From positions 749,114,056 through 749,178,055 of the forward strand of contig OY856413.1 in NCBI GenBank assembly GCA_963693085.1: a stretch of 64,000 nucleotides of DNA, written 5' to 3'. The notes below the pieces were generated by a model. The model had not been told where the DNA came from and ran no database searches. It saw only the letters and a list, made by a program, of their open reading frames with translations. Every line of letters starts with the position of its first letter. Position 1 is the stretch's first letter. This document shows positions 46,888 through 59,350 of the stretch, in pieces. This DNA is from Alisma plantago-aquatica (Eukaryota > Streptophyta > Magnoliopsida > Alismatales > Alismataceae). A program made the translations under genes and the position numbers.

Positions 46888-49748
46888 TGTGACAAAGTAG
46901 ATTTTTGCATAATTATGAATTAATTACTCTTTCACCCTCCTTATTCTCAATCATTGTGCCAAATCATTTTTATTGGTTTCATAATCAATATTGGTACTCA
47001 AATTTGAAATATCGTGAGCAATGTGGATTTTATACACATTATAACACCTTAAATTTGATTAATTGATCACTTTGTCCAAAGAAGAAAATTGGTCCATCAA
47101 GCTTCATCTTTTTGTTCTCAAACTCTTTTTAAATATTCTCCACATTTTTGTGAATCTGTGATCCAAATTTTAGAACAATTGGGAATTCCTATGAATTACT
47201 ATGATTTCTTGAAGTTTATGTATTGAAAACCCCTTTTCCCCTTTTATTTGCCTTCTTGTATGGCTTTGTCCATGTCATTGATCTGTGGAATGAAGCAGGG
47301 GCGCTCTTCAGCCCTTGGATCTGCTCCTCGCAGATCTAGGTGTGATCCAATGACCATCAGGTCATCTTCTACCTCCCGCTGGTTGTGAGGAGGAGTAAAT
47401 GAAGATTGAACTGTGAGATCTCGCGCCTAAGACCTCGATTCAAATTTCTAATCGAGAGGGAATGTTCAACTCACGATTTCGCACGCACCCAACCCTACTT
47501 TGATTGGGTTTCTCACCTTGTTGCACCACCAAAACACCCCCTCACTCTCCCCTCTCTTTTCGATGGCCATGGCTGGCACCAAAGATTGGTAGCCCTAAAA
47601 CCTAGCCCCTACCACTATAAAAGGACCCCCAAAGTCCGCAACAAACACATCTTGCTCAGATCCATGCCCTTGCTCACTCCCTCGGCTCTGAGCGGCCCAA
47701 TTTCACCTTGTATCCTCCTACTGACATAGCGGCGCCACCACATAGATCAAGTTGGGAGTCCCTGATCCTCACCTCCTTGCCCCAAGCATCCACCTCCTTC
47801 CAATTCGCGAGACCACGAGGAGGTCGAGCGACACATTTTCTACCTTCCTCGATGTATCTTGCCCCCAAACCACCTCTGCCGGCAAGCCCCTCTCCGCCTC
47901 ACTCCCTGGCTCTCGCGGGTGCCTGTGTAAGAGAAAAAGGGGCTTGAACCAGTCGGTCCAGTAGAGAACCGACCGATCCAAGGAACCAACGAACCATCGT
48001 CTGAAGTAGTGAATCGAGGAACGAAACGACCAAATCAACCTTGACTCAAACCTCTGAGCAAGTGAGCTGCTTGCTCACGTGGCTCAATCAGGCCATTCTT
48101 TTAACATCAGACGGTCCTTGTTTTTCACATTTAAGGTACTTCCTCTCTCTCTTATGACGAATATTAGATAAAAATGTCCAGATCTTCCTTCAATCATAGA
48201 AAATGTATCCAGACTCCAAATAATTCAAGTAAATAGTCCATTTTGATCAGAAAAATCCAATGAATCGTTTAAAAATACTGTTGAAGCCTAATTATTGATA
48301 TATTTCACTGATATCCCTAGAATTTGATCCTTCTCTTATACTTTGGTCTAAATGACTCTATCTGTGGTTAATCATGATTAAATGTTGAAAACCCTAGATT
48401 TGTACTCTGATAATTATCTTGAAGCCTAGATATAATCTAGTTGAATTGTCTACTATTGAAAATGAATCATTAGTGATCTAGATCTTTTTACTGGATTCAA
48501 TCTTGGTTATAATCTTTATAATGAGTAATCTTGATCCTAATCTTGCAAAACACTTGATATAGTTTTGACCCATCAACCTGATCTTGATTTCCAATTATAT
48601 TAAGTACCATCTAGAGATTGATGATGACTTGGATAATGAGCATAGGTTAGGGTTAACACATATGATCATAGAAACCTAGGTAAGTCATTCACACTCGAAA
48701 GTACTTGATACTTGAAATAATATTGGACATATTGAAATATTGATTGATTATAAGTGAATGACCCAACCCTAAGGTTGACATAGGAAAAGTGTAGCCCTAA
48801 TATCGAACATTTAAAACATGATTGTCTTAATATCATGATCTTGACCCTTGATCCAATTTTGATGATTTAGGATCTGACTCGAAGGGTTGATCTATTGATT
48901 CAGATATTGATTATACTCAAAATCCTCGGTGAAAGGTACGCTATTATATAACTCCTCCTTGATTGTATTGAAGATACTTTTATGTATCTCTTGAATGTAT
49001 ACTTGGCTACTTTCTTGGATGAGTTACTGTTCCCTATGATTAGTCTTCTATTTTTCTATACTATATTTTGAAAAACATGAAAACATAAATTGCATGCCAA
49101 TTATGACTGCCCATATATTGATAATGATGATGATATTGATAATGTTGATATGTTGATATTGAGTGCAACAAGCCCCTCATTTGGAGTGGGACTTGTACAT
49201 TGGTCTCCTATGTTCCTATGGTGAGAAGGATCCTAGTGACCTTCCCCATCGCGTTGGGGGTAACAGAATCACACAAAATATATAAGCATGTTTACTTGAT
49301 TACAGCATAATGGGAACTCGTAATAAAAATTTAATTGTTGAATAACAAACTTTTTGTCGAATGATATTGGTTTTGGAAATCATTTTTTATTCTTTTGAAT
49401 ATATGTCCCACCAAGTATAATCTTTTGTTATAAACTGTTTTACTTGATTTTGATAGCGTACCGTGCAATTGCATGATTGTGTCTTGATTTTCTTGATTTT
49501 AGGCAATACAAATGGAATACTGAATAAGATCGCTTCCGCACTCTACATACTCTGATGACAAAGAAAAATCAGATATATCTCCATATTGGGTTAGTTGTTC
49601 TTTAAATATCCAGTTTTTGAGTTATTATTTTTTATTGTATATGCTAGTGTGTTAGATCCTATCAGGCCACTCAGGGATGGGTGCTTCAACCCTTTTTCTA
49701 CTATCTAGGCAGTAGGATTGGGATTGGGGTAAGAACGGTTCCGTGACA
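46888..49748 (+). mobile_element. Solo-LTR-like insertion (~2.86 kb) in Sirevirus gag
   Basis: The block starts TGTGACAAAG and ends CCGTGACA, with flanks ctttt (46883-46887) and ctttc (49749-49753), a 5-bp duplication with one change. It interrupts Gag between ...FIFKKGK and KKSSFNN. There is no primer site, polypurine tract or coding domain inside, which fits a solo LTR left by recombination. A TATA box at 47616 suggests a plus orientation. The GC-rich zone 47300-48060 has open frames up to 107 codons, none recognised. Confidence 0.65.
47616..47622 (+). promoter_or_regulatory. TATA box of the solo LTR
   Basis: ctaccacTATAAAAggaccccc is a strong plant-type TATA context about 730 bp into the LTR. 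Confidence 0.65.
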
Positions 49749-50237
49749 CTTTCCCTTCTTGAATATAAAACACTCACTCTTTAAATGTCCCTTCTTTCTA
49801 TATTCAAAGCATCTAAGGGAAGAAGAGGAAGAAACAATAGAATTTTTGTTAGATTTAAAATGTTTATATTGCTTACCATTTACAATGAGTGCATCCTCTT
49901 CTCCTTCACTTGACTCATCACTTTCTTGAGTTTTGGTTGTAGCCTTGAATGTTATGTACTTCCTTCTTACTTTTTGAAGTTCCAACTCCAATCTTTCTTC
50001 TTCTTCAAGAGTAACTTCATGAGTCTCTAGATTGCCGATGAGTTCATCCATCTTCAACCTGGTAAGGTCATTGGCTTCCTCAATTTTCGTCACCTTTGTC
50101 TTGTACTTTGGAGGCAAGGATCTAAGAATCTTATACACTTGATCTTTCTCACTTGTATACTTAACCAAGGCACTCAAGTTGTTAACAATAGAAGAAAACC
50201 TTGCATACATTTCACTAAAAGACTCATTATGTTGCAT
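49749..50237 (-). pseudogene. Sirevirus-like Gag N-terminal part with altered zinc knuckle
   Basis: The frame begins MQHNESFSEMYARFSSIVNN and continues ILRSLPPKYKTKVTKIEEAN and LKMDELIGNLETHEVTLEEE, the conserved Copia Gag (UBN2) core. The knuckle at 49770-49811 reads CFEYRKKGHLKSEC, so the second zinc Cys is Tyr. The last ~15 residues of the open frame come from the inserted LTR. N-terminal Gag sequence expected upstream (50238-50670) is present only in broken form. Confidence 0.9.
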
Positions 50238-50671
50238 GCAGAATCATTCAAACTTTTGTCTATGAATATTAATTTTAGTATTTTTAACTTTAGTTGTACC
50301 TTCATGTGTGACTGAAAGTTTAGGCCATATTTCAAAATCAGGTTTCACATGAAGATATCCTATTAAACTCACAAAGGGAAATAGAACAATATAAAATACT
50401 TACTATTTTTGCAATAAATTGAACTTGTTTTACCATTTCGCGATCCAATGTTGCATATTATGTGTTAGGAAGTGCATAGGAAAAGGAAACCATTCTCCAA
50501 AGCTCTAGACTTATCCCTTGTAAGTATAATTACATCCTTCTTTTCCAATAAGTTTTGTTGCTTCCATCAAAGGGTGGTAGCTGGCTCACATGAGTTCCTT
50601 TGAGTTTGAGGTTGAGGTTGTGTAGAACATCGTCCCCCATTCAATACCTGTTAAGGCTCCTTGAATACTTT

Positions 50672-50682
50672 CTCTGATACCA
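50672..50682 (-). promoter_or_regulatory. Primer binding site of the Sirevirus-like element
   Basis: The minus strand reads TGGTATCAGAG, matching initiator Met-tRNA, two bases after the LTR end ATCTTTCA. Confidence 0.85.
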
Positions 50683-50684
50683 AT

Positions 50685-51351
50685 TGAAAGATCTAGAGGG
50701 GGATGAGTAAGGCTTTTGGTACTTTAAAATTCATTTTAAAAATTAAAGAAAAGAAGGCGGAGGAAACAAGGAAGACACTTCAATTTAGAGAGGTTCCAAC
50801 CTTTGACTCAAAGGTTGTCAGTCCACTACCCAATTGTCTCCATTTGGGATTTTGAAAGTGATTTATTTTATTTATCACACAAGGATTTTACAACAAAATA
50901 CAACCACCTTCCACCTCCTTGAAGTATCCTTCACTTGAAGTAGCCTCAACCTCCTTGAAGCAACCTTCTTGAAGTAAACTCAAGCATCCCTGGTGCTTCC
51001 TTCTCCACCAAGAAGTAGCTCCATCACCTTGAGATAGCCTTCACCTAGAAGAAGCTCCAACCTCATTTGAAGCGGCCTTGTTGAAGTAATATCAAAAGAC
51101 CTTGTAGCATACTTCTCTACCAAGAAGTATCTCCACCGCCTTGAAGTAGCTTTCACGTAGAAGTAGCTTCAACCTCCTTTGATGTAGCCTTCATGAAGTA
51201 ACCTCAAGCAACCATGGATCAGCCTTTTGTTCCTTGAAGTAGGTCCAAGCAACCTCCCTTAGACAACCTCCTACACTTGGGAGTAGTTAAGAAGAACAAA
51301 TACAATACAAAGGAAATAGATTGGAAAAAAGAAATACTTAACCAATGAAGT
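50685..51351 (-). repeat. 5' LTR of the Sirevirus-like element, truncated by insertion
   Basis: It matches 39279-39940, including the tandem repeat (50905-51270), and stops at ...aaccaatgaagt, where the Gypsy LTR begins. In the other LTR the sequence continues acaatgtcttgattcc. Confidence 0.85.
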
Positions 51352-51973
51352 TGTGACAACCACTATTCCATGATAACAAACATCACGCAAAACCTCGTGG
51401 AAACAACTATTAACTACAAGTTACTAAAATCACTAAAAAATAAAACAAAATTTCCACGACAATCCACTGTCAGGAATTTTTCACAAAAGGCCCAAGGCCA
51501 TATTTATATATGCATCATGGTCAGCTCATATAAACATCATCCCTTCATATAGCAAGGATATGGGATAATAGTTGCTTTATTGAAAATGTATACAAAAGAA
51601 AAATCGTACATCAAGTCATTTCTAGCCAAAATCTCAGATCGGTCATGAAACCAGATATAAAAACTATTGCCCAAGGACCTGAGAGTATAGGGATGACACA
51701 TAGAACTCTATTCTACAAGACACATAACAACACACTCAACCTGAACTGTTACTATTGTTCCTGTTGTTGTTTCTCACTGTCGGACGGTCGGATTGTGGAA
51801 CCCACGGGGTGAGACAAAAAATCCCAATGAGAGATATAACTCTCCACCAACAATATTATTATCACAGTACAACTTTTATAAAAGAGAGTAGAAGAAAACT
51901 TTATTGAATTAAACATGTATAGATGCTAATCATATATAGGATAGAGAAATCTCAATGTCACATTAGTTCCATT

Positions 51974-51978
51974 ATCTC
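51974..51978. repeat. Target-site duplication (atctc), left
   Basis: atctc flanks the nested LTR on both sides. In the uninterrupted copy near 62505-62515 the sequence reads ttatctctaactgag with a single atctc. Confidence 0.85.
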
Positions 51979-53786
51979 TGTGGGATCCAACTTATAAAAC
52001 ACGATATTAACTTAAACGGAAGCGATTCATTAGCAGCGGAATTACTGAAAATCACAAAATTTTAAAACTTCTTGCAAAAAGATCCATAACCTGTAAGACC
52101 TTTTCATAAAAGAACAGGATAAATTATTTACAAACTAATCTATCATTACATCTCTGTAATATCGCATGTCGAGTATTACAAACATCAACTACCTTGTTAG
52201 CTGTACAAGGCAAGATACAAAAATCTCGAGGCATTAAGCCAAAAATCTCAGATCTACTTTAAACATCTACTGACTCCTAGGACCTGAGAGTACAGAGAAA
52301 ACACATAGGACATTCTATCTACAAGACTTGACAGACAGTGTCTCCACCTGAGAATCACTGCTGTCCCTGATGTTGCTACTGCTGTTGTTGTTGTTGCTCA
52401 CCCACTGAAGGGTTTCTTCCTCTTCTTCGGTGATTACCTAAAAATTTAATCCCACGGGGGTGAGACAACTGAATAATTGTCCCAGCGAGAGTTATAACTC
52501 TCCGCCAGAAGCATTGTTATTGCAGTTAGAGAAATAATACTGAGAAATAGAACTATAATTATTTAACAGCAGGCAGTTCATAGAATAAGCTAAGTAAAGC
52601 AGTATTCTTTATGCAATCATTTCAATTATAACTTGATTGAATGATAAGACATATAACCAATAAGGAATATGAAGAACATGTATACTAGTTATTCAACTAG
52701 ATCAATATAAACAATGTAACATCAATCATTGTTTCTCGTAGTTCAACCTAAGAAATTATGCTATATGGCTGATTACATTTTACAAATATAATTATGCCCT
52801 GAGGAGATGAGTTACACCTCTCATACTCCAACCGACCATTATGAAATCACAATCGGTACCATACATAGGTCATCAGAAAAGTCGGATTCTTATGACCTCA
52901 TCATCCTCAGTCAGTGTGAGGAACAACATACCGGACATCTTGTGTCTCTGCCATAATAGCTTTCTAGGGTATTCTGGCAACTTCACTGTTAGAGTTACAG
53001 TGGCATGTTGTACTCTCTTCGCCATCGAGGGATTTCTTGTTTATCTCTCATCGATGCGGCATTAACAACATCATCAGGAGATTAGTGATACATCATCCCG
53101 GCATAGACATATAATGAAGGATGGAGAGATTAAATCTACATCTCACATCGATTCCTACATTAGGACGTAAGGATATTCACGTCCATAACCCCCACATACT
53201 CAAAAGTATGCTCTCCAGGAGTTCCCTTAGGAAAACCTATTTCACCATCATTTAACTTCTGACAATGATGGATCTATGGTCAGGGCTCTACATGATATCA
53301 TTATACTTGATTATTTAAGTACATTATGGCATTCTTTTAGCATCAGGCATGTTTTCAAACATAAACCAATAAGACAAATTCTATAAAGAAAGAGTACTAC
53401 TTATATCAAGTTTATTTCACATCTTGTTAATCATTGGGATATCAATCCATAACCATCTCATCATTAAGATTCAGGAATAGGGTGTTCAAACCCTTAGGTC
53501 ATAAAAACACTTGTTACCAAGTGACATATTGATGACTTGATGGCAATGCAGATATTTCTCATGGCTCATACATCCTCTCAATCTCATATGTTACCTCTCA
53601 CTAGGCAACATAGCATATTATTACTTTCAAAAATGATAAAGTGCTTTCAATGAATATGACATCATAACCCTTACCTGGCTATGGTCACTTCTTGATAAAG
53701 ACCTACATGACTAACACAATTGATAACATGCACATTATATCTATTTAAGCACCATACAAAGTATTTCCAAATCAAGTATAGAACAC

Positions 53787-53856
53787 CACGACCGTGCTAT
53801 CTTGCACGGTCGTGCAAGGGGAATCCACCACGACCGTGCTTCCTTGCACGGTCGTG
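53787..53856. repeat. Two perfect 11-bp inverted repeats (cacgaccgtgc arms)
   Basis: At 53787-53814 and 53829-53856, cacgaccgtgc is followed after six bases by its exact reverse complement gcacggtcgtg. A third, degraded copy begins near 53871. Surrounding DNA is AT-rich, so the GC-rich arms stand out. Confidence 0.95.
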
Positions 53857-54629
53857 CTACTGACAAATTACCACGACCGTGTTACATCACCACGGTTGGT
53901 TTCTAGGGTTAGGGTTTCTTATTGAACTCAATTACGTTTATTCAACCCCTTAATGTTGAAAAGGCATAATGATTACTCATTCCATAATCAAGTATAGAGT
54001 TTCATGCTTAAAGGCATAACCCCAAAATTAGGGTTTACTGTTCATCTCATCACATTTCCCTATATTAGGGTTTTATTATTCATTTTTCATCATATTACCC
54101 TAGATTAGGGTTTACTATTCACATCATAGTGAATTAAGATCATACTATCATCATGTATGAGTATTACTTCCATTAATGCCTTCAAATTAGGTTAAGATTA
54201 ATTAATCATCATAATTAGGGTTTGCATGATCTCACTAGGATGGATCATACCCTAATTAGGTATATTCATACATATTGGAATCTTGTTACTTAATTCTCAT
54301 TCATATTAGGAGTCTTCTCTCTCCTCTTACTATTATATGATGGTTACATCACTCTTGATTAGGTTAAGTCAGATCAACACTGACATCATGGGTTGTGTCA
54401 TTACTATTGTGGTCATTAAGATTCACTTGTTCAAAGAGTATTAGTCACTCTATCCCATCAAGGGTACTTTTGTAATGATCACCATAGATTGTAACATGCA
54501 CTAATCCACTAATTACTTAGTCTCTTAATCACTTTAGGTATCTCTAAGGTTTAGGTTAATCAACTACTAAACCATCTTGACCACTAAGGCATCAAACGTT
54601 CTTAACCTTTTTAGACCTCAAACAATCTT

Positions 54630-55975
54630 GCATACTCAACCCCCAAACAGTCTTGGATAAACCTTGAAACTGTTTGGTGGTGTTGACTGTTTGGTCCCTT
54701 TGACTTTTGAAACCATTTGATAAAGTGTACATTCAAAACCGTTTGCCCAAGATGAGGTGAAGACTGTTTGGTCTTGTTGACCGTTTGGTCAGATTTGACT
54801 TTGAAACCGTTTGAACAAAACCAACCTTGAAACTGCATGGGCACCAAACGGTTTGGGATCGTTTGGTCCCAAATGGTCTTGAGACCGTTTGGTCCAAACC
54901 ACCTCAAAACTGCATGGACCAAAAAGTGTCTCAACTACTACAATTAAGTAGTTTTTTTTCAATGTTGAACCCCTCAATCGATCATGCACTTGATAGCCAC
55001 TCATCAATTGAGTAAATTAGGTCAAACCTCAACTGATTTGACACTCAATTGACCCTCAATTGATCATCAATTAGGGCTTGGATCAATTGGATTAGGGTTT
55101 GGAGTCAATCACCCTTCAACATGTCTCAATATGAGTCTAATTGATTTGAAACTATTGAACCATTAGTAAATTTGGTCATGACCTGACCCCAAACGGTCTT
55201 TGGATCATTTGGATGACCTCCAAATGGTCTTGAGACTGTTTTCTCAAGTCAACATCAAAAACTAACTCAACCTATTAAGGTTTGACTCATTGAATTGATC
55301 ATTAGGTCACTAATCGATTATACTTCAACTTGTTACCTCTCAATCTTCAACCACTTAACCATGGTCAACCCTAGACCTCCAAACGGTCTTGGGTGACCCC
55401 CAAACGGTCTTGAGATCATTTGGACATCCTCCAAATGGTCTTGAGACCGTTTGCCCATTATTTCATCAAAAACCAAGTGATTCTCTTAAGGGTTGAACCC
55501 TAGATTTGGTCACAAAATCAGCAATCGATTAATCAATAACTTGATATTATTGGACCCTCAATTGGTCAACTCCACTTAACCCTAGACCTCCAAACGGTCT
55601 TGGGTCATCACCAAATGGTCTTGAGACCATTTGGGTGATCCCCAAACGGTTTTGAAACCGTTTGGGCCACTCAACCCAAACTTCAACATGATTGGATTAT
55701 TGAAATCAGCAATAGACCCGATTAGGGTTTAGGTGAGTAATGGGCCTTCAATTGATGATTCTATTGGAATTACTTGATGATTTTTGGTAGGTGTTTAGTT
55801 AATATTATTTAAAACAGGTCTCCAAATGGTCAACTCCTGGTCAACCCATCCAAACAGTCTTGGACCGATTGCTCCCAAACATTCTTGTGAAACCGTTTGC
55901 TTTCAAACAGTTTTGAAACCGTTTGCTTTCAAACGGTTTTGCAAACCGTTTGAGCAAGAGGTGGGAGACCGTTTG
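54630..55975. repeat. Array of aaacggt/accgttt inverted-repeat words
   Basis: The words caaacggt and accgtttg, or one-base variants, occur some tens of times over 1.35 kb. They are often paired head to head around a tcttgaga or ttttgaaa centre. One perfect case is 55642-55665, with 11-bp arms ccaaacggttt and aaaccgtttgg around a 2-bp centre. The spacing is irregular, so this is a dispersed array and not a simple satellite. Confidence 0.9.
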
Positions 55976-57184
55976 TTAAAGTAGAATTTAGGATAAACTT
56001 TTGAAATAACGTCATCATCTTCTATCTCAAGAACAGGGGCTGTTCTTCACGGAATTGCTAGCAAGAACACTTAAAAGTGACTAAAGAATAAGAACAAGCA
56101 ACGATTCTAGGAGAAGAAGATGCATTAACAAACTTAAGGGTTAGAGTTATAAAACCCACCTCTAGGACTGATCCAGAGCTCCAAGATTCGTAGATTTAAT
56201 GGTGGGTTGAGCTCCAGAGGTTATCCAAGGTCCGTTCTTCAAGATTTGGATGGAGAAGATGGCTAGAAAGAAGAATTGTGTAAGGAAAACTACTAAACCA
56301 ACCTTATATTAAGGTTTCCTCCAAGAATTCGAGCTAAGAGATGATCAAAGCTTACCCAAACCAGCTTGGTCGTCCTCATATGCTCCTGAGATTCTACTTA
56401 GTCAGCCAAAGCAAGAATATGAGAAAAGAAACTAAGGGAAATGATCCCTTTCTTTGTGTAAAAAGGATGCTTATATATTTTATGGGTATTTTCAAGGCAA
56501 AGGAAAAGTTTGTTATTTATTTATTTTTCTTAATCATTTCCACCATGGCTTGCCCCCTACATGGCCACGTTTCTTCCTCCTAATCACATGAAAAACTACT
56601 CCCTTATCCAAGGTTTAAAAGGAAAAGAAACCAAACACCTTACTAAGTTGCATATATAAAAGGCCATTTTGCTTAAAACTTGGTTATTTAAATATTATGG
56701 TTATCTTTCTTACCTGATCATTCAAATGAGGAGCCCTCCTCATATTATTTACTCTACTTGATGCCAAGAGTCATGAAAAATACTCTAGAGATTACATTTT
56801 ACATGTTGGACCCTAGGTTTTGGGTAATTTGCACATTACACCAAAACTAGGTTTTAAAGAACAAGGATTGCTCTACAAGCTACATCTTGGTGCTCAAGCT
56901 TGTGGAATCCATACCACTACACCATATGCATTCTTATGATGTATTATCATCAGAGTAACATATTAACATGTGTAATTTGCAAGTTAACCCCTCAAATTGG
57001 GTAATTTGCACTTTAGTCCATATTTAACAAAACAATATTACAACATTATACAAAAGGGACTGAAAAGGAAATATATGTTCCTCAGAAGCTTTAATTACAT
57101 TACACAAGATAACCACAAGTATCTAATTACATATTTAAGCAAAACACCTAGGGTTAGTTCATAACCCAGGTTAGGGATGTTACA

Positions 57185-57189
57185 ATCTC
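57185..57189. repeat. Target-site duplication (atctc), right
   Basis: Identical to 51974-51978. Confidence 0.85.
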
Positions 57190-59350
57190 AAACTGAGAAA
57201 CATATCATTTAATCACTTTTTAAAAGGAATATGAAGAACATGTATATCTTCTATAACTAAACTGAATAAAAGCAAAGCAAGGCTTCAACCAATGTTTTTG
57301 TATTTTATCCTTCAGCAAATACACTACACGGATGATTACATTTTCAATGAATCTTATGCCTTGCAGAGATGGTATATACCTTCCATCTCCAACTGACCAC
57401 TGCTATGTCTCTGTTCCATAAAGGTCTAAGGAAGAGCCAGAATCCATGACCTCATCTTCCTCGGTCAGTACGAGAGTGGCAGTGACATATGATTCAATCT
57501 GCATTTTAGCTAGACTGGTGTAAAGAGGCTCTTTGCTATATAGATACAACGTGTAGCATGTTCTTTGTTCATGATATGACCTTCTTCTATCATTCCTTCT
57601 TTATATATATTGAGTAATGGACTATAGCCATACTCTTCCTTGATACTAGAGTTACGGTCTTGACTGCACTCTTTCCTAAAATTAGGAAACAAATTGTACC
57701 CGCATATTCAACAATATGCACTCCGAGTTAGACTCATTTAACCATTCAATAAGTTTTGACACCGAATGGATCTATGGCTAGAACAATTACTTTCTTAGTT
57801 CCACTTGATTAATTAGACCAATTGATTGTCTTTTAGCATCAATCAAGTTACAACGTACAATCCATGAACAAATTCTACAAAAGAAAGGACTTAGCTTATT
57901 ACCAGAACATATAGGAACCTACTGAGTGTAATCTATTCACATAATCATTTGATGTTTATCATTCATCACATGTCCATCACAAGGACCACATAACTTGGGG
58001 TAACAACCCCTCATCTCATCATAAGAGAACTATATTTTCACATAAGACAGTAGACCATCATCAGGTCATAAGACCAGTTATTCCTTTCCTTGTTCTATAA
58101 TAACAAATGTGCTTTACAAGGCTATCATTATCACATATTGTCATGGTATATGACTTCCTAGTATCAGTTCCAGAGGATATCACCTCCATTAGGCATTACA
58201 ATTTTATATGGTCCTAAGACCCATTACATCACACATGGTAATTCATTATCATCTCATCATGACTTATTAAACATATGAGTATTAATCATGTCACATCATT
58301 TGTACTAACTTTCCATAGAAGCCTTTAATCATTATGTATAGAAAGAGGTATATTAAAATACATTCAAACATCTTTAGTTAAGACTATAAGTATATCATGA
58401 GGTCTCTAATCAGAATTAGGCCTCCTACTAATTACACTTGATTTGAGTATCAAACCCATAGTTCATTATGGAACAACATTACATTTTACCAAAAAACAAA
58501 TATCATTAGGTCATTAGACCTATACATGTCATGTTATAGTGCAAACATTCCATATGGCTCACAAAGCCTAACATTATCTATTTCATGTTACTACATCATA
58601 GCTCATCCCTAGCTATACACATCATTTCCATGATTAGGGTTTCCAAGTTCATGATTATCAACCACACCTTAATTCTTACCATAAGGATTCAAGAATTCTT
58701 AATACCTTCATTAATCATAATCAATTAATTATCGGCATGAGGTATTACCTTTCCCATATGATATATATAAGTTTCTCTCTCATCTTTATTAGAGTATTGA
58801 TCTCCACATACTTATCACATTAGTTGAGCTCACTTTAGGGTTTATCATTCCCATACTTAATGAATTGCATTCATCTCATTACTTTATAATACATCAATTA
58901 ATTATAGCCAAGTATACAAATTTACACTCATCAAAGTGTATTGGTTCATGTTCATCAGGTAAATTTCACATTAGCCCAATATATTGGGTAAATTGCAAGT
59001 TACACCAAAATTGGTACACAAGGCACAAGCATCAATCATTCAAGCTAAACTTTGGAACTTAGGCTTTCCACAAGGCTACCCTTTGCATCATGCTCTTTAT
59101 CTTATGATGCTAAAGTACTAAGGGAACACCCATCATGTGACATATTGCAAAATAACCCATTATGTTGGGTAAATTGCACTTGGTCCAAAACAAACAAACA
59201 TTGCTCAAATAACACTCAAATAGAACCAAACTTGAAACATGAGATCTCCTTAAGTCTTAATTACTTTTCAAATGATTAATACAAGGTTCTAATATCTTAC
59301 TTAGGAAAAACATCCAGGGTTACCATAAAACCCAGGTTAGGGGTGTTACA

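Larger units (their letters stand above)
39279..51351 (-). mobile_element. Sirevirus-like Copia element, pol-deleted, interrupted by five or more insertions
   Basis: A 3' LTR (39279-40934) and a truncated 5' LTR (50685-51351) flank an interior with a Met-tRNA primer site, a Sirevirus-type Gag in pieces and a protease remnant. Several AAGGGGGAG-like tracts lie near 41170, 41190 and 41465, and multiple such tracts are a known Sirevirus trait. No integrase, RT or RNase H is readable before the 3' LTR, so the copy is a deletion derivative. Insertions sit at 41509, 44966 and 46888, and the 5' LTR is cut at 51352 by a Gypsy element. The other end of the element lies beyond the window. Confidence 0.8.
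51979..57184 (-). mobile_element. 5.2-kb LTR of a related Gypsy family, nested in the Gypsy 3' LTR
   Basis: On the minus strand it begins TGTAACATCCCTAACCTGGG at 57184 and ends TTGGATCCCACA at 51979, with a perfect atctc duplication. Several blocks align with the host LTR (for example the ctccaactgaccac...gacctcatcttcctcggtcag region near 52830-52920). It is therefore a relative almost twice as long. The extra length is mostly 53760-56300, which contains the inverted-repeat arrays. No primer site, polypurine tract or coding domain is visible, so it is most likely a solo LTR. Confidence 0.75.
51352..59350 (-). repeat. Gypsy 3' LTR, split by a nested LTR
   Basis: The minus strand starts TGTAACACCCCTAACCTGGG at 59350 and ends GGTTGTCACA at 51352. 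Removing 51979-57184 and one duplication leaves about 2.79 kb, which aligns throughout with 61877-64000 as far as the window goes (for example 57190-58400 with 62510-63720). Confidence 0.85.

Noticed and set aside
47406..47729. 107-codon frame downstream of a TATA box, considered as a host gene
   Set aside because: It starts upstream of the TATA box, has no recognisable domain and lies within a TG...CA block flanked by a target duplication.
54611..54934. 107-codon frame through the aaacggt array
   Set aside because: Its repeated residues (NGLKT, QTV) are produced by the DNA repeat itself; no family resemblance.
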